Below are positions 51,279 to 59,684 of a DNA stretch of 64,000 nucleotides, piece after piece. Positions within the stretch are counted from its first letter, which is position 1. Each line of letters begins with the position of its first letter. The notes beneath the pieces were generated by a model. It ran no database searches, was not told where the DNA came from, and saw only the letters and a list, made by a program, of their open reading frames with translations. A program made the position numbers and the translations under genes. This DNA is from Lachnospiraceae bacterium (GTDB lineage Bacteria > Bacillota > Clostridia > Lachnospirales > Lachnospiraceae): the NCBI GenBank assembly GCA_015258095.1, contig JABZIV010000004.1, forward strand, positions 9,235 to 73,234. Direction: 5' to 3'.

Positions 51279-52094
51279 ATGAAGAAAAAACCACCGATTG
51301 GCACGATTTTTTTCACTTTAATTCTGCTTTTGCTGGTTGTAACGGCGCTCTTTCCGTTTGTATATATGTTGCTGACTTCTCTAAAACAGAGTTATTCCTT
51401 AGGGTTGGATTTCAGTTTGCTTGGGTTGAATTTCAAAAATTATAATACTGTTTTTAAAAACTTTGATTTTGCAAGGTATTTTATGAACAGTGCGATTGTG
51501 GCGATGCTTGCCTGCTTCTTTAACTGCTTGATTAGTTCTCTTGCTGCTTACGGCTTTGCAAAGAAGAACTTTGTGGGCAAGGAGTTTATATTCTGGATTT
51601 ATCTTGCTACGTTAATGATTCCTTCACAGGTAATCTTGGTTCCTATGACCTTGATTATTCGGAAGCTGCATATAGTCAATACTTATGCTGCTCTTTTTCT
51701 TCCGCTTGTGAATGCGTTTGGCGTATTTTTAATCAAGCAGTTCTTGGAAAGTCTACCGAATGACTTGTTGGAAGCGGCGAGAATGGATGGGTGCGGAGAA
51801 TTCAGTATTTTCATTCGTATTGTCATTCCGCTCATCAAACCTGCATTGGTATCTTTAACGGTGTTTACATTTATTACCAGTTGGAACAGTTTTATCTGGC
51901 CTCTTATTTCAATCACGAATCAAAATAGGAATACGCTTACCCTTGCTTTATCTTCTCTGCAAGGGAACTATGCTACGAATTATGGTTTGGTAATGGCAGG
52001 GGCAACGCTTACCTTTTTGCCGCCATTTTTCCTCTATTTAGTTTTGCAGAAACAGTTTGTGGAAGGAATTGCGTTAAGTGGAATAAAGGGGTGA
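51279..52094 (+). CDS. Sugar ABC importer permease, MalG/UgpE type
   Basis: 271 residues, starting one base after the previous stop with AAGGAGG upstream. Six membrane helices and the EAA loop LLEAARMDGCGEFSIFIRIV. Second half of the sugar channel. Confidence 0.93.
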   Translation: MKKKPPIGTIFFTLILLLLVVTALFPFVYMLLTSLKQSYSLGLDFSLLGLNFKNYNTVFKNFDFARYFMNSAIVAMLACFFNCLISSLAAYGFAKKNFVGKEFIFWIYLATLMIPSQVILVPMTLIIRKLHIVNTYAALFLPLVNAFGVFLIKQFLESLPNDLLEAARMDGCGEFSIFIRIVIPLIKPALVSLTVFTFITSWNSFIWPLISITNQNRNTLTLALSSLQGNYATNYGLVMAGATLTFLPPFFLYLVLQKQFVEGIALSGIKG

Positions 52095-52097
52095 ACT

Positions 52098-53756
52098 ATG
52101 ACAAAATATCAATTCAAATTGGTTGATTCTTTGGAAAAAGTAATGCCGGCAAGAAATCCGGAAGAGCTTTCCGAACTTTCGTTAAAAGGATATGTTGGAG
52201 AAAGAATTTCATTTCAGCTCGCCTATACATGTGAAAATGATGATTTGGGCCACAGTGGAACAAAGTTCTGTATACAGCTTGAATCTCCTTTAAAATCGCA
52301 CTTACATTTAAGAAAAGTAGGACTTGTACCCTGTGCTTATCCGTGTCATGGAAGCGTGGATTCGGATTATCTTACGACGGAACCCGGATTATATCCGGAT
52401 GTCTTACTTCCTGCTTCGGAAAAGGAGGAGTTTAAAGCGATCCCCAAACAATGGCGGGCAATATGGATAGATGTAGATGGGGATATAGTGGATATTGAGG
52501 CGGGCACGTATCCCGTTTCTTTACGAATATATGATTTGTCGGGAGAGAGGATTCAGGAGAAACAACTTACAGTAAATATTCTTCCGGAGAAGCTTCCGAA
52601 ACAGGAACTGATACATACGGAATGGTTTCATGGAGATTGTTTAGCCGATTATTATCAAGTTCCCGTGTTTAGTGAAGAACACTGGGAAATTCTTTCCCGT
52701 TTTATGCAATCCGCATCGAGGTGTGGAGTGAATATGCTTCTTACGCCCGTATTTACCCCTCCCCTGGATACGGAAAAAGGGGGGGAGAGAACCACGATTC
52801 AACTTGTAGACGTCAAAGTGGAGAAGGGGGAGTATAGCTTTTCGTTCGATAAATTGAAACGTTGGATTGCGCTATGCAGAAGCTGCGGGATCCGTTATTT
52901 AGAAATATCCCATTTGTTTTCGCAATGGGGGGCAATTGCAGCTCCGAAAGTGATGGCCAAGGTGGAAGGGAAAGAAAGAAAGCTCTTTTCCTGGGATACG
53001 CCCGCAGTTCACGGAGAATACACCCGGTTCCTACACGTGTTCCTCCCGGAATTAAAACGGTTTTTAAAGGAAGAGGGAATCCTGGAAGATACTTTCTTTC
53101 ATATTTCCGATGAGCCCAAAGAGGAAGATATGGATAGCTTTCATGCGGCAGTAGAGTCCGTCAAGGAGCTTCTTCAGGATTGTAAAGTGATGGATGCATT
53201 AAGCAGCTTTGCGATTTATCGAAGAGGAGATGTGAAAAAGCCGGTTGTCAGTGTGAATCATATTGAGCCGTTTGTAGAAGCGAAAGTACAAAATCTATGG
53301 GCCTATTACTGTACCGGGCAGGCAGTAGAGGTTCCGAATCGTTTTATAGCCATGCCGAGTTCTCGGAACAGAATTCTGGGCGTGCTTTGCTATATTTACC
53401 GCTTAGAAGGTTTTCTGCATTGGGGATTCAATTTTTATAATTCTGAAAAGTCTCGGGAGCACATTGACCCGTTTAAAGTTACCGATGCAGGAGACGCTTT
53501 TCCTTCCGGAGACCCGTTTCTGGTGTATCCGGGAAAAGAGGGAATACCGTACGAGTCGCTTCGTCTCGTTGTATTACAAGAGGCAATGGCTGACCTTCGA
53601 GTTCTAAATAAGGCAGAGCAGAAGTTTGGCAGAGACAAGGTAATGGAAGGAATAGAACGTTTGGCAGGAGGAAAAATCAGTTTTAAAGATTATCCGCGGA
53701 ACAAACAGTTTTTTTACCAGCTTCGTGCTTTTCTACAAGAAATCCTTGCGGGATAA
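52098..53756 (+). CDS. DUF4091 / GH123-like glycoside hydrolase, cytoplasmic
   Basis: 552 residues with AAAGGGGTG upstream, 3 bases after the permease gene. An N-terminal beta-rich domain (GERISFQLAYTCEN to about 170) is followed by a TIM-barrel-like region (HTEWFHGDCLADYYQVPVFS on) with FFHISDEPKEED, whose adjacent D-E pair matches the catalytic pair of GH123 beta-N-acetylgalactosaminidases; DUF4091 and the GH123 catalytic domain are, to my knowledge, the same family. No signal peptide, so it acts on sugar already imported. Substrate is inferred, not shown. Confidence 0.75.
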   Translation: MTKYQFKLVDSLEKVMPARNPEELSELSLKGYVGERISFQLAYTCENDDLGHSGTKFCIQLESPLKSHLHLRKVGLVPCAYPCHGSVDSDYLTTEPGLYPDVLLPASEKEEFKAIPKQWRAIWIDVDGDIVDIEAGTYPVSLRIYDLSGERIQEKQLTVNILPEKLPKQELIHTEWFHGDCLADYYQVPVFSEEHWEILSRFMQSASRCGVNMLLTPVFTPPLDTEKGGERTTIQLVDVKVEKGEYSFSFDKLKRWIALCRSCGIRYLEISHLFSQWGAIAAPKVMAKVEGKERKLFSWDTPAVHGEYTRFLHVFLPELKRFLKEEGILEDTFFHISDEPKEEDMDSFHAAVESVKELLQDCKVMDALSSFAIYRRGDVKKPVVSVNHIEPFVEAKVQNLWAYYCTGQAVEVPNRFIAMPSSRNRILGVLCYIYRLEGFLHWGFNFYNSEKSREHIDPFKVTDAGDAFPSGDPFLVYPGKEGIPYESLRLVVLQEAMADLRVLNKAEQKFGRDKVMEGIERLAGGKISFKDYPRNKQFFYQLRAFLQEILAG

Positions 53757-53939
53757 GATTTTGTCGCGTTCGAGGTTTCCAAATTATCCCTTCCTCCCAC
53801 TTTTTGCTCTTTTTATACTTCACTTACCTTATAGAAACCGTACTCATAGACGATAAAAAAATAGATTGATTACTGTGATAACAGGCTGGAGAAGAGATGG
53901 TGACACGGAGTACGTAGATAAGGCAAATTGTAGGGGAAT

Positions 53940-55028
53940 ATGGAAGAGAAGGTATTTGTCCAAAGAGATAAAATTACGGTAGGAATGCAGCTCGGCGAGA
54001 GCATCAGAGACTCCATGGGAAGAGTAATGATTGAAAATGGGGTTTATTTGGATGAGTATCAGATTCGCTACATCAAAGAGAAGATGTACCCCGGAATTTA
54101 TACTTATCGTTTTGTGGACGACAAGAAGATTTTCATTCCGGAATCGACGAAGAAGGTAATCCGGAAGAATCGTAAACCGGACCGCGCGAAGATTCAGCTT
54201 TCCGTGGATATGAAACATCAGTTGGAAGAACGGATGAATCATATCTTTGAAAACACGGAAGATGAGGACTTTACCTCGAGTTCGCTGGATATCTTCGGAC
54301 AGCTGGAAGCTGCTATTTTTAAGAATGATGCTGTGGCAATCGATGTGAACTTAATCAAAATCAGCGATGAGTACACCTTTAAACACAGTGTGGACGTGGC
54401 AGCCATCTCCATGATGATTGGAAGAGAGTACGGTCTGTCCAGAGATGAGTTGTATCAGCTCGGCATCACCGGACTTCTTCATGATGTAGGAAAGTCCCGC
54501 ATCCCGAATGAAATTCTGAACAAACCCGGAAAACTCACGGACGAAGAGTTTGAAGTCATAAAGAATCATAGCCTCTACGGTTTTGAGATTCTGCGGGAAA
54601 AGAACAATTTCTCCGCGATTATCCTGGACGGCGTTCTGCATCATCATGAGAAAATGAATGGAATGGGATATCCGGATAAGTTGCCCGGAAAAGACATTTC
54701 CCTCTTCTCCCGTATCCTGTCCGTGGCGGATATTTTCGATGCGCTGGTGACGAAACGACCCTATAAAGGGCCGATTAGCGGAAGAGAAGCGATGGAAATG
54801 ATTCTGGCTTTAGGGTCCGAACTGGATAATAAAGTGATCCAGAGCTTTATTGAGAGCGTGATTCTTTATCCGGTGGATTCCATTGTGGAACTGTCGAACG
54901 GAGAAATGGCAAAGGTAGTAGAGAATAATAAGCGTTATCCGACGAGACCGAAAGTGGTTGAAATTAAAACGGGTACGGTTTATGACCTCTGCTATGATTC
55001 GAAGTGCAACAATCTGGTGGTACTGTAA
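53940..55028 (+). CDS. HD-GYP cyclic-di-GMP phosphodiesterase
   Basis: 362 residues with AGGGGA upstream. An N-terminal segment (FVQRDKITVGMQLGESIRDS) of the DUF3391-like sort precedes the HD-GYP domain (about 125-320): FKHSVDVAAISMM, GLLHDVGKSRIP, KNHSLYGFEIL, HHHEKMNGMGYPDKLPG and DIFDALVTKRPYK. All metal ligands and the GYP loop are intact, so it should be an active phosphodiesterase. Together with the EAL protein at the left edge it shows that this organism uses c-di-GMP. Confidence 0.92.
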   Translation: MEEKVFVQRDKITVGMQLGESIRDSMGRVMIENGVYLDEYQIRYIKEKMYPGIYTYRFVDDKKIFIPESTKKVIRKNRKPDRAKIQLSVDMKHQLEERMNHIFENTEDEDFTSSSLDIFGQLEAAIFKNDAVAIDVNLIKISDEYTFKHSVDVAAISMMIGREYGLSRDELYQLGITGLLHDVGKSRIPNEILNKPGKLTDEEFEVIKNHSLYGFEILREKNNFSAIILDGVLHHHEKMNGMGYPDKLPGKDISLFSRILSVADIFDALVTKRPYKGPISGREAMEMILALGSELDNKVIQSFIESVILYPVDSIVELSNGEMAKVVENNKRYPTRPKVVEIKTGTVYDLCYDSKCNNLVVL

Positions 55029-55129
55029 AATGTCGCTCTTTTACCGTTGACCCTGAAAACTTCACCCTGGAACAGCTGCTTTCGTTTTCCGGAAGAGAGA
55101 CTGTCCGTGCGTCCTTTACACTTGTTCTG

Positions 55130-55180
55130 CGCCCCCATCTATTGTAGAATGTTGCAATAGATGGTTTCGGGCGTTTTTTT
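55130..55180 (+). terminator. Strong terminator after the HD-GYP gene
   Basis: CGCCC-CCATCTATTG pairs with CAATAGATGG-(TTTC)-GGGCG across a ten-base loop, followed by seven T. It is about 100 bases after the stop codon and isolates the ecf operon. Confidence 0.88.
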
Positions 55181-55237
55181 GATGGAAAAAGGGGAACTTT
55201 GCAAAATAGGCGAGTTCCCGTGCTATAGGAGTTGGGG

Positions 55238-57166
55238 TTGGAAAGTATACAAGTAAAGGATGTATCCTATCAATATACAAGACGGAATGAAAATGATGAG
55301 GTCATCGAGACCTTATCCGCGCTTTCCGATGTCAGTTTTTCCATTGAGCAGGGGAGTTTTGTCTGCATTTTAGGGCATAACGGTTCGGGAAAGTCCACTC
55401 TGGCAAAGCTTTTCAATGCCTTACAGTTACCCGGTGAAGGAACGGTTCTGGTTTCAGGGATGGACAGTCGGGAGGAGAAGAACATTTTCCCCATCAGAAG
55501 AGAAGTGGGGATGGTCTTCCAGAATCCCGATAATCAGATTATAGCATCTGTGGTGGAAGAGGACGTTGGATTCGGTCCGGAGAACATCGGTCTTCCGACC
55601 GATGAGATATGGAAAAGGGTAAAGGATGCCCTTGCCGCAGTACACATGGAGGCCTATCGCCTGAAATCGCCGAATCACTTGTCCGGCGGACAGAAACAGC
55701 GCGTTGCTATTGCCGGAACCCTTGCGATGGAGCCGAAGGTCATCGTGCTCGATGAGCCGACCGCCATGCTTGACCCGAGCGGAAGAAAAGAAGTGCTGGA
55801 ATCCGTGCTGGAACTGAAAAGAACAAAAGGCATCAGCATTATTTTGATTACCCACTATATGGAAGAAACGGTGGATGCGGATCGTATTCTCCTGATGGAT
55901 GCGGGAAAAATGGTACTGGACGGCAGTCCCCACGAAGTATTTTCCGACGTGGCACGGTTAAAGTCCTATCGGATGGATGTGCCGTTGATTACGGAGCTTT
56001 CCGCCAAGTTGAAGGCTGTCGGCTTTCCGATAGAGAAGACGGTTCTCCGGAAGGAAGAGCTGGAAGAAGAGCTTCTTCGCCTGTTTCGGGAAGGTTTTCG
56101 CCTGGAGAATGGAGAAAAGGGGAAGGAGTCCGAAGGGGAGAGCACCGAATCGAAAGCGTTAACCGCTACCGGGAAGAGCAAAAAAGAGGAAGAACTTGAC
56201 AACATCGTGGAAGTCAAGAATCTCACGGCGATTTTTCAGGAAGGGACCGCAATGGAGAGCACTGCCCTGAAAGACGTCAGTTTACATATCCGAAGAGGAA
56301 GCCTTACCGCCCTGATTGGGCATACCGGTTCCGGAAAGTCCACGCTCCTCCAACACTTAAACGGGCTCATGAAGGCGAGCCGGGGAGAGATATGGGTTTC
56401 CTTTCGGGAGAATCCCCCGCTTCTCATTCAGGAGAAGGGATTTCTTTTCCGGAAGGGAAAGATAAAGAAAGTGCAGAAAGAGGGAAGACTGTCCTTCTCC
56501 GAGGAAGGCTTTGATCTTCGTGCGCTTCGCTTTAAGGTCGGGCTTGTTTTTCAGTATCCGGAATACCAGCTTTTTGAGGAAACGGTTCTGGAAGACGTTG
56601 CTTTCGGACCCTTGAACCAGGGAAAAAGCAAAGAGGAGGCGGAGAAACTCGCGAAAGAGGCGCTGCGAAGCCTTGGAATCGGAGAAGAATCTTATGGCAA
56701 GTCTCCCTTTGAACTTTCCGGAGGGCAGAAGAGAAAGGTGGCCATTGCAGGGGTTCTTGCGATGCAGCCGGAGCTGCTGGTACTGGATGAGCCGACAGCG
56801 GGACTGGATCCGGCAGGAAGGGATGAACTTTTCAGGGAAATTGCGGGACTCAGGGAGAAGTATGCGATGACGATTCTGCTCGTTTCCCATTCGATGGATG
56901 ATGTGGCACGTTATGCGGAAGAAGTTATCGTACTGCATCAAGGGGAAAGGAAGATGGAAGGAAACGTGGAGGAAGTTTTCGGGCAGAGAAAGCTGCTGGA
57001 AGAGATGGGGCTCGGCCTTCCGACGATTCGTGCGTTTCTATATGACTTGCAGGAAAAGGGATTGCCTTTACCCCTGGAAAATACCGTGGATCGCGCGGCA
57101 CTTGCTATAGCGCGATGCTTTTCCGAAGAAACGGGAGAAAGAGAGAAGGAGGGAAGTCGTGCTTAG
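55238..57166 (+). CDS. ecfA: Fused EcfA1-EcfA2 ATPase of an ECF vitamin importer
   Basis: 642 residues from a TTG with AGGAG six bases upstream; a TTG two codons earlier is too close to it. Two complete ABC domains in one chain. First: GHNGSGKSTLAKLFNALQ, FQNPDNQIIASVVEEDVGFG, LSGGQKQRVAIAG, VIVLDEPTAMLDPSG. Linker about 250-325. Second: GHTGSGKSTLLQHLNGL, FQYPEYQLFEETVLEDVAFG, LSGGQKRKVAIAG, LLVLDEPTAGLDPAG. The second domain has an extra loop of about 30 residues (LLIQEKGFLFRKGKIKKVQK and on). Normally these are two genes. Overlaps ecfT by 8 bases. Confidence 0.93.
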   Translation: MESIQVKDVSYQYTRRNENDEVIETLSALSDVSFSIEQGSFVCILGHNGSGKSTLAKLFNALQLPGEGTVLVSGMDSREEKNIFPIRREVGMVFQNPDNQIIASVVEEDVGFGPENIGLPTDEIWKRVKDALAAVHMEAYRLKSPNHLSGGQKQRVAIAGTLAMEPKVIVLDEPTAMLDPSGRKEVLESVLELKRTKGISIILITHYMEETVDADRILLMDAGKMVLDGSPHEVFSDVARLKSYRMDVPLITELSAKLKAVGFPIEKTVLRKEELEEELLRLFREGFRLENGEKGKESEGESTESKALTATGKSKKEEELDNIVEVKNLTAIFQEGTAMESTALKDVSLHIRRGSLTALIGHTGSGKSTLLQHLNGLMKASRGEIWVSFRENPPLLIQEKGFLFRKGKIKKVQKEGRLSFSEEGFDLRALRFKVGLVFQYPEYQLFEETVLEDVAFGPLNQGKSKEEAEKLAKEALRSLGIGEESYGKSPFELSGGQKRKVAIAGVLAMQPELLVLDEPTAGLDPAGRDELFREIAGLREKYAMTILLVSHSMDDVARYAEEVIVLHQGERKMEGNVEEVFGQRKLLEEMGLGLPTIRAFLYDLQEKGLPLPLENTVDRAALAIARCFSEETGEREKEGSRA

Positions 57167-57965
57167 AGAAATTACCCTGGGGCAGTACTATCCGGTAGAC
57201 TCTTTTATCCATAAATTAGATCCGCGGGTAAAACTGGCAGGCACTTTTCTGTTTTTGATTTCTTTGTTTGTAGTCAAGTCCTGGACGGCTTATGCGGTTT
57301 TGGCTTTTCTTTTATGCTTTTTTATCCGCCTTTCCCGCGTGCCGTTCTTCTTTATGGTACGCGGTTTAAAGAGTGTCTTGTTCCTGCTCCTTCTTTCCGT
57401 GAGCTTTAACCTGTTTTTAACGCCCGGAAAAGTCATTTTCCATCTCGCTTTTTTGAAAATGACAAGAGAGGGACTGCATATAGCGGCAATGATGGCGGTG
57501 CGTCTCATCATGCTGGTGCTATCCAGTTCGATTCTGACCTTGACCACTACGCCGAATGCGTTGACCGACGGGATGGAAAAGGGGCTTTCCGTTTTTAAGA
57601 TTTTTCATTTTCCGGTGCATGAGATTGCCATGATGATGTCCATTGCACTTCGCTTTATTCCGATTCTGGTAGAAGAGACGGATAAGATTATGAAAGCGCA
57701 GATGGCAAGGGGGGCGGATTTTGAATCCGGCGGCCTGTTCCGGCGGGCAAAGGCGATGGTGCCGATTCTGGTACCGCTTTTTGTATCCGCTTTCCGGCGA
57801 GCCTACGATCTCGCGCTTGCGATGGAAGCGCGTTGCTACCATGGTGGGGAAGGCAGGACGAAGATGAAGCCGCTGCACTATAGAAGGGCGGACTATCTGT
57901 CCTACCTCTTTCTCTTTCTTGTTTTATTGCTTTCCGTGGGAAGTCGCTTCGTTGCACTCCCGTAG
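57159..57965 (+). CDS. ecfT: ECF transporter transmembrane component EcfT
   Basis: 268 residues from a GTG with AAGGAGGGAAG upstream. Starts LGQYYPVDSFIHKLDPRVKL as typical for EcfT; the two coupling motifs for the ATPases are AQMARGADFESGG and LALAMEARCYHGG. Links the ATPase pair to vitamin-specific S components encoded elsewhere. Confidence 0.95.
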   Translation: MLREITLGQYYPVDSFIHKLDPRVKLAGTFLFLISLFVVKSWTAYAVLAFLLCFFIRLSRVPFFFMVRGLKSVLFLLLLSVSFNLFLTPGKVIFHLAFLKMTREGLHIAAMMAVRLIMLVLSSSILTLTTTPNALTDGMEKGLSVFKIFHFPVHEIAMMMSIALRFIPILVEETDKIMKAQMARGADFESGGLFRRAKAMVPILVPLFVSAFRRAYDLALAMEARCYHGGEGRTKMKPLHYRRADYLSYLFLFLVLLLSVGSRFVALP

Positions 57966-57989
57966 AATCGTAGAGAAAGGGGGCGGATT

Positions 57990-58751
57990 TTGCATCGCTT
58001 TGTATTAAAACTCGCTTATGAAGGAACGGCATACCATGGCTTTCAGAAGCAGGAAGGACTGCAAACGATAGCCGGGGAAGTAGAGTCGGTTTTGGAAAAG
58101 CTTTTTCCTGGAGAATGCGGGAATTTTATCGGTGCCAGCCGCACGGATCGGGGAGTACACGCGCTCGGAAACATTCTCTCCTTTGATACGGAGATGCCCC
58201 GCAAGGCGGAAAACTACGAGAGGGCGTTAAACAGTTTTCTTCCGGGAGATATTCGTGTGCTGCTTGTTAAAGAGAAGTCGGAAGCCTTTCATCCCCGCTT
58301 CACGGAGCACAGCAAAGAATATCGCTACAGCGTAGACCGGGCAAGGGTACAGAATCCGCTTACACGGAGGCTGTACTACCATTACACTTATCCGCTTGAT
58401 CTTCAGAAGATGCGGGACGCTGCATCACGTCTTGCGGGGGAGCATGATTTTACTTCTTTTGCTAATCCCAAAGCGCAAAGTCTCTTGCAGGGCGGCTCGG
58501 CAGTTCGGACAGTGCAGTCTTTTTCCATCGAGGAAGAAGGGGAGTATCTTTATTTTACGGTAAAAGGGGACGGCTTTTTGTATCACATGGTACGGATTCT
58601 TTCCGGAACGCTTCTTGAAGTTGGAAGGGGAAAGCGGGAGCCGGAAGACATAGAAGAGATTCTACGGGGGAAGGATAGAAGGCTTGCCGGGCCGACCGCC
58701 CCTCCCGAGGGACTATGTCTATTGCATCTGGATTATGGGGATGCCTTATAA
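57990..58751 (+). CDS. truA: tRNA pseudouridine synthase A
   Basis: 253 residues from a TTG with AGGGGGCGGA upstream, 24 bases after ecfT. LKLAYEGTAYHGFQKQEGLQ, catalytic aspartate in GASRTDRGVHALG, YRYSVDRARVQNP, and FTVKGDGFLYHMVRILSGTL. Converts uridines 38-40 of the tRNA anticodon arm to pseudouridine. The ecfA-ecfT-truA order is common in Firmicutes. Confidence 0.95.
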   Translation: MHRFVLKLAYEGTAYHGFQKQEGLQTIAGEVESVLEKLFPGECGNFIGASRTDRGVHALGNILSFDTEMPRKAENYERALNSFLPGDIRVLLVKEKSEAFHPRFTEHSKEYRYSVDRARVQNPLTRRLYYHYTYPLDLQKMRDAASRLAGEHDFTSFANPKAQSLLQGGSAVRTVQSFSIEEEGEYLYFTVKGDGFLYHMVRILSGTLLEVGRGKREPEDIEEILRGKDRRLAGPTAPPEGLCLLHLDYGDAL

Positions 58752-58888
58752 AGGAAAAAGATTCTTTTTTTTTAGGAAAATGGGATATAATAGGCAAAGG
58801 CGTTTTTCGAAGGAGACGCATAGGAATTTCCCGTGAAGAGGCGGCGGAATAGGAACAGATAAGCGCAGAGTGAGGATGGCGAAGAGAA

Positions 58889-59680
58889 ATGGAGCAAGAG
58901 ACAGAGATTTTCTTTTTTGACTTAGCAGGAGGGTACCGGGGCATTCCCGCATTGGAGGGCACAAGGAAAATTGTGCTTGCCCATGAGGAGAAAGCGGGAA
59001 GCTGTCTTCCGGCAGGCTTTTTAGAGATTTTGGAGGCGGGGTCGATTTCTCCGTACGGTCTTCATTTCTTTGATGAAGCGTCGTTCCATTTTCTTACAAA
59101 GTTTTTTCTGGAAGAGCTCAAAGAAGATTTTGTACTCCTTCTCTTTGACCATCAGGCGGATTTAAAGAAGGGAGAGGGAGATGGGCTGAGTCATCGTTCC
59201 TGGCTTCGGGAAGTCATGCTTCGCGTTCCGCACTGTAAAGGCATCCTGCTCCTCGGAACGCCGGAAAAGGAGAAGGCAGGCATCAATGATGCGCTCATGA
59301 GTCTGAGTGAAGAGTATGAAGAAGTGCCGGACGCGGGAAAGAGCTACCGGGATCCGATTTTAAATACTTCTCTGTACTGCTTTACGGATATGGATTTTCA
59401 GACAGGCAGGGCACAGGCACACATTCCGAGACTTCTAAAGCTCTTAAACCTTCCCTTATACTGCTCTATGGATAAAGAGATTCTCAGTGAACGCTTTACG
59501 GAAAAGGAATTTGATGAGGGCATTTCCTTCATCTTGAAGTCCGGAATGCAGATTCTCGGCATGGATATCTTCGAAGAAGAGAAGGCAAAGGATGAGGAGA
59601 AGAACTGGCTTTTTAACGAAAAGTTAATCACCAATTATTATAAAAATCACCATAGCTTATTCTTAAAGAGAAAGGATTAG
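58889..59680 (+). CDS. Arginase-fold (ureohydrolase-like) protein of unknown substrate
   Basis: 263 residues. Strands and motifs recall the ureohydrolase fold in a reduced form: VLLLFDHQADLKKGEGDG (in place of DAHxD), and LPLYCSMDKEILSERF (in place of SxDxDxxDP). Ligand residues are partly changed, so metal content and activity are uncertain. Clostridial relatives are annotated simply as arginase family proteins. It precedes the thiamine-diphosphate gene by 4 bases, suggesting cotranscription with the glycan genes. Confidence 0.6.
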   Translation: MEQETEIFFFDLAGGYRGIPALEGTRKIVLAHEEKAGSCLPAGFLEILEAGSISPYGLHFFDEASFHFLTKFFLEELKEDFVLLLFDHQADLKKGEGDGLSHRSWLREVMLRVPHCKGILLLGTPEKEKAGINDALMSLSEEYEEVPDAGKSYRDPILNTSLYCFTDMDFQTGRAQAHIPRLLKLLNLPLYCSMDKEILSERFTEKEFDEGISFILKSGMQILGMDIFEEEKAKDEEKNWLFNEKLITNYYKNHHSLFLKRKD

Positions 59681-59684
59681 AAAA

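Noticed and set aside
55029..55145. Small coding-like frame (DPENFTLEQLLSFSGRE) after the HD-GYP gene
   Set aside because: No start codon with ribosome site, and the terminator follows at once; chance openness or a remnant cannot be told apart.
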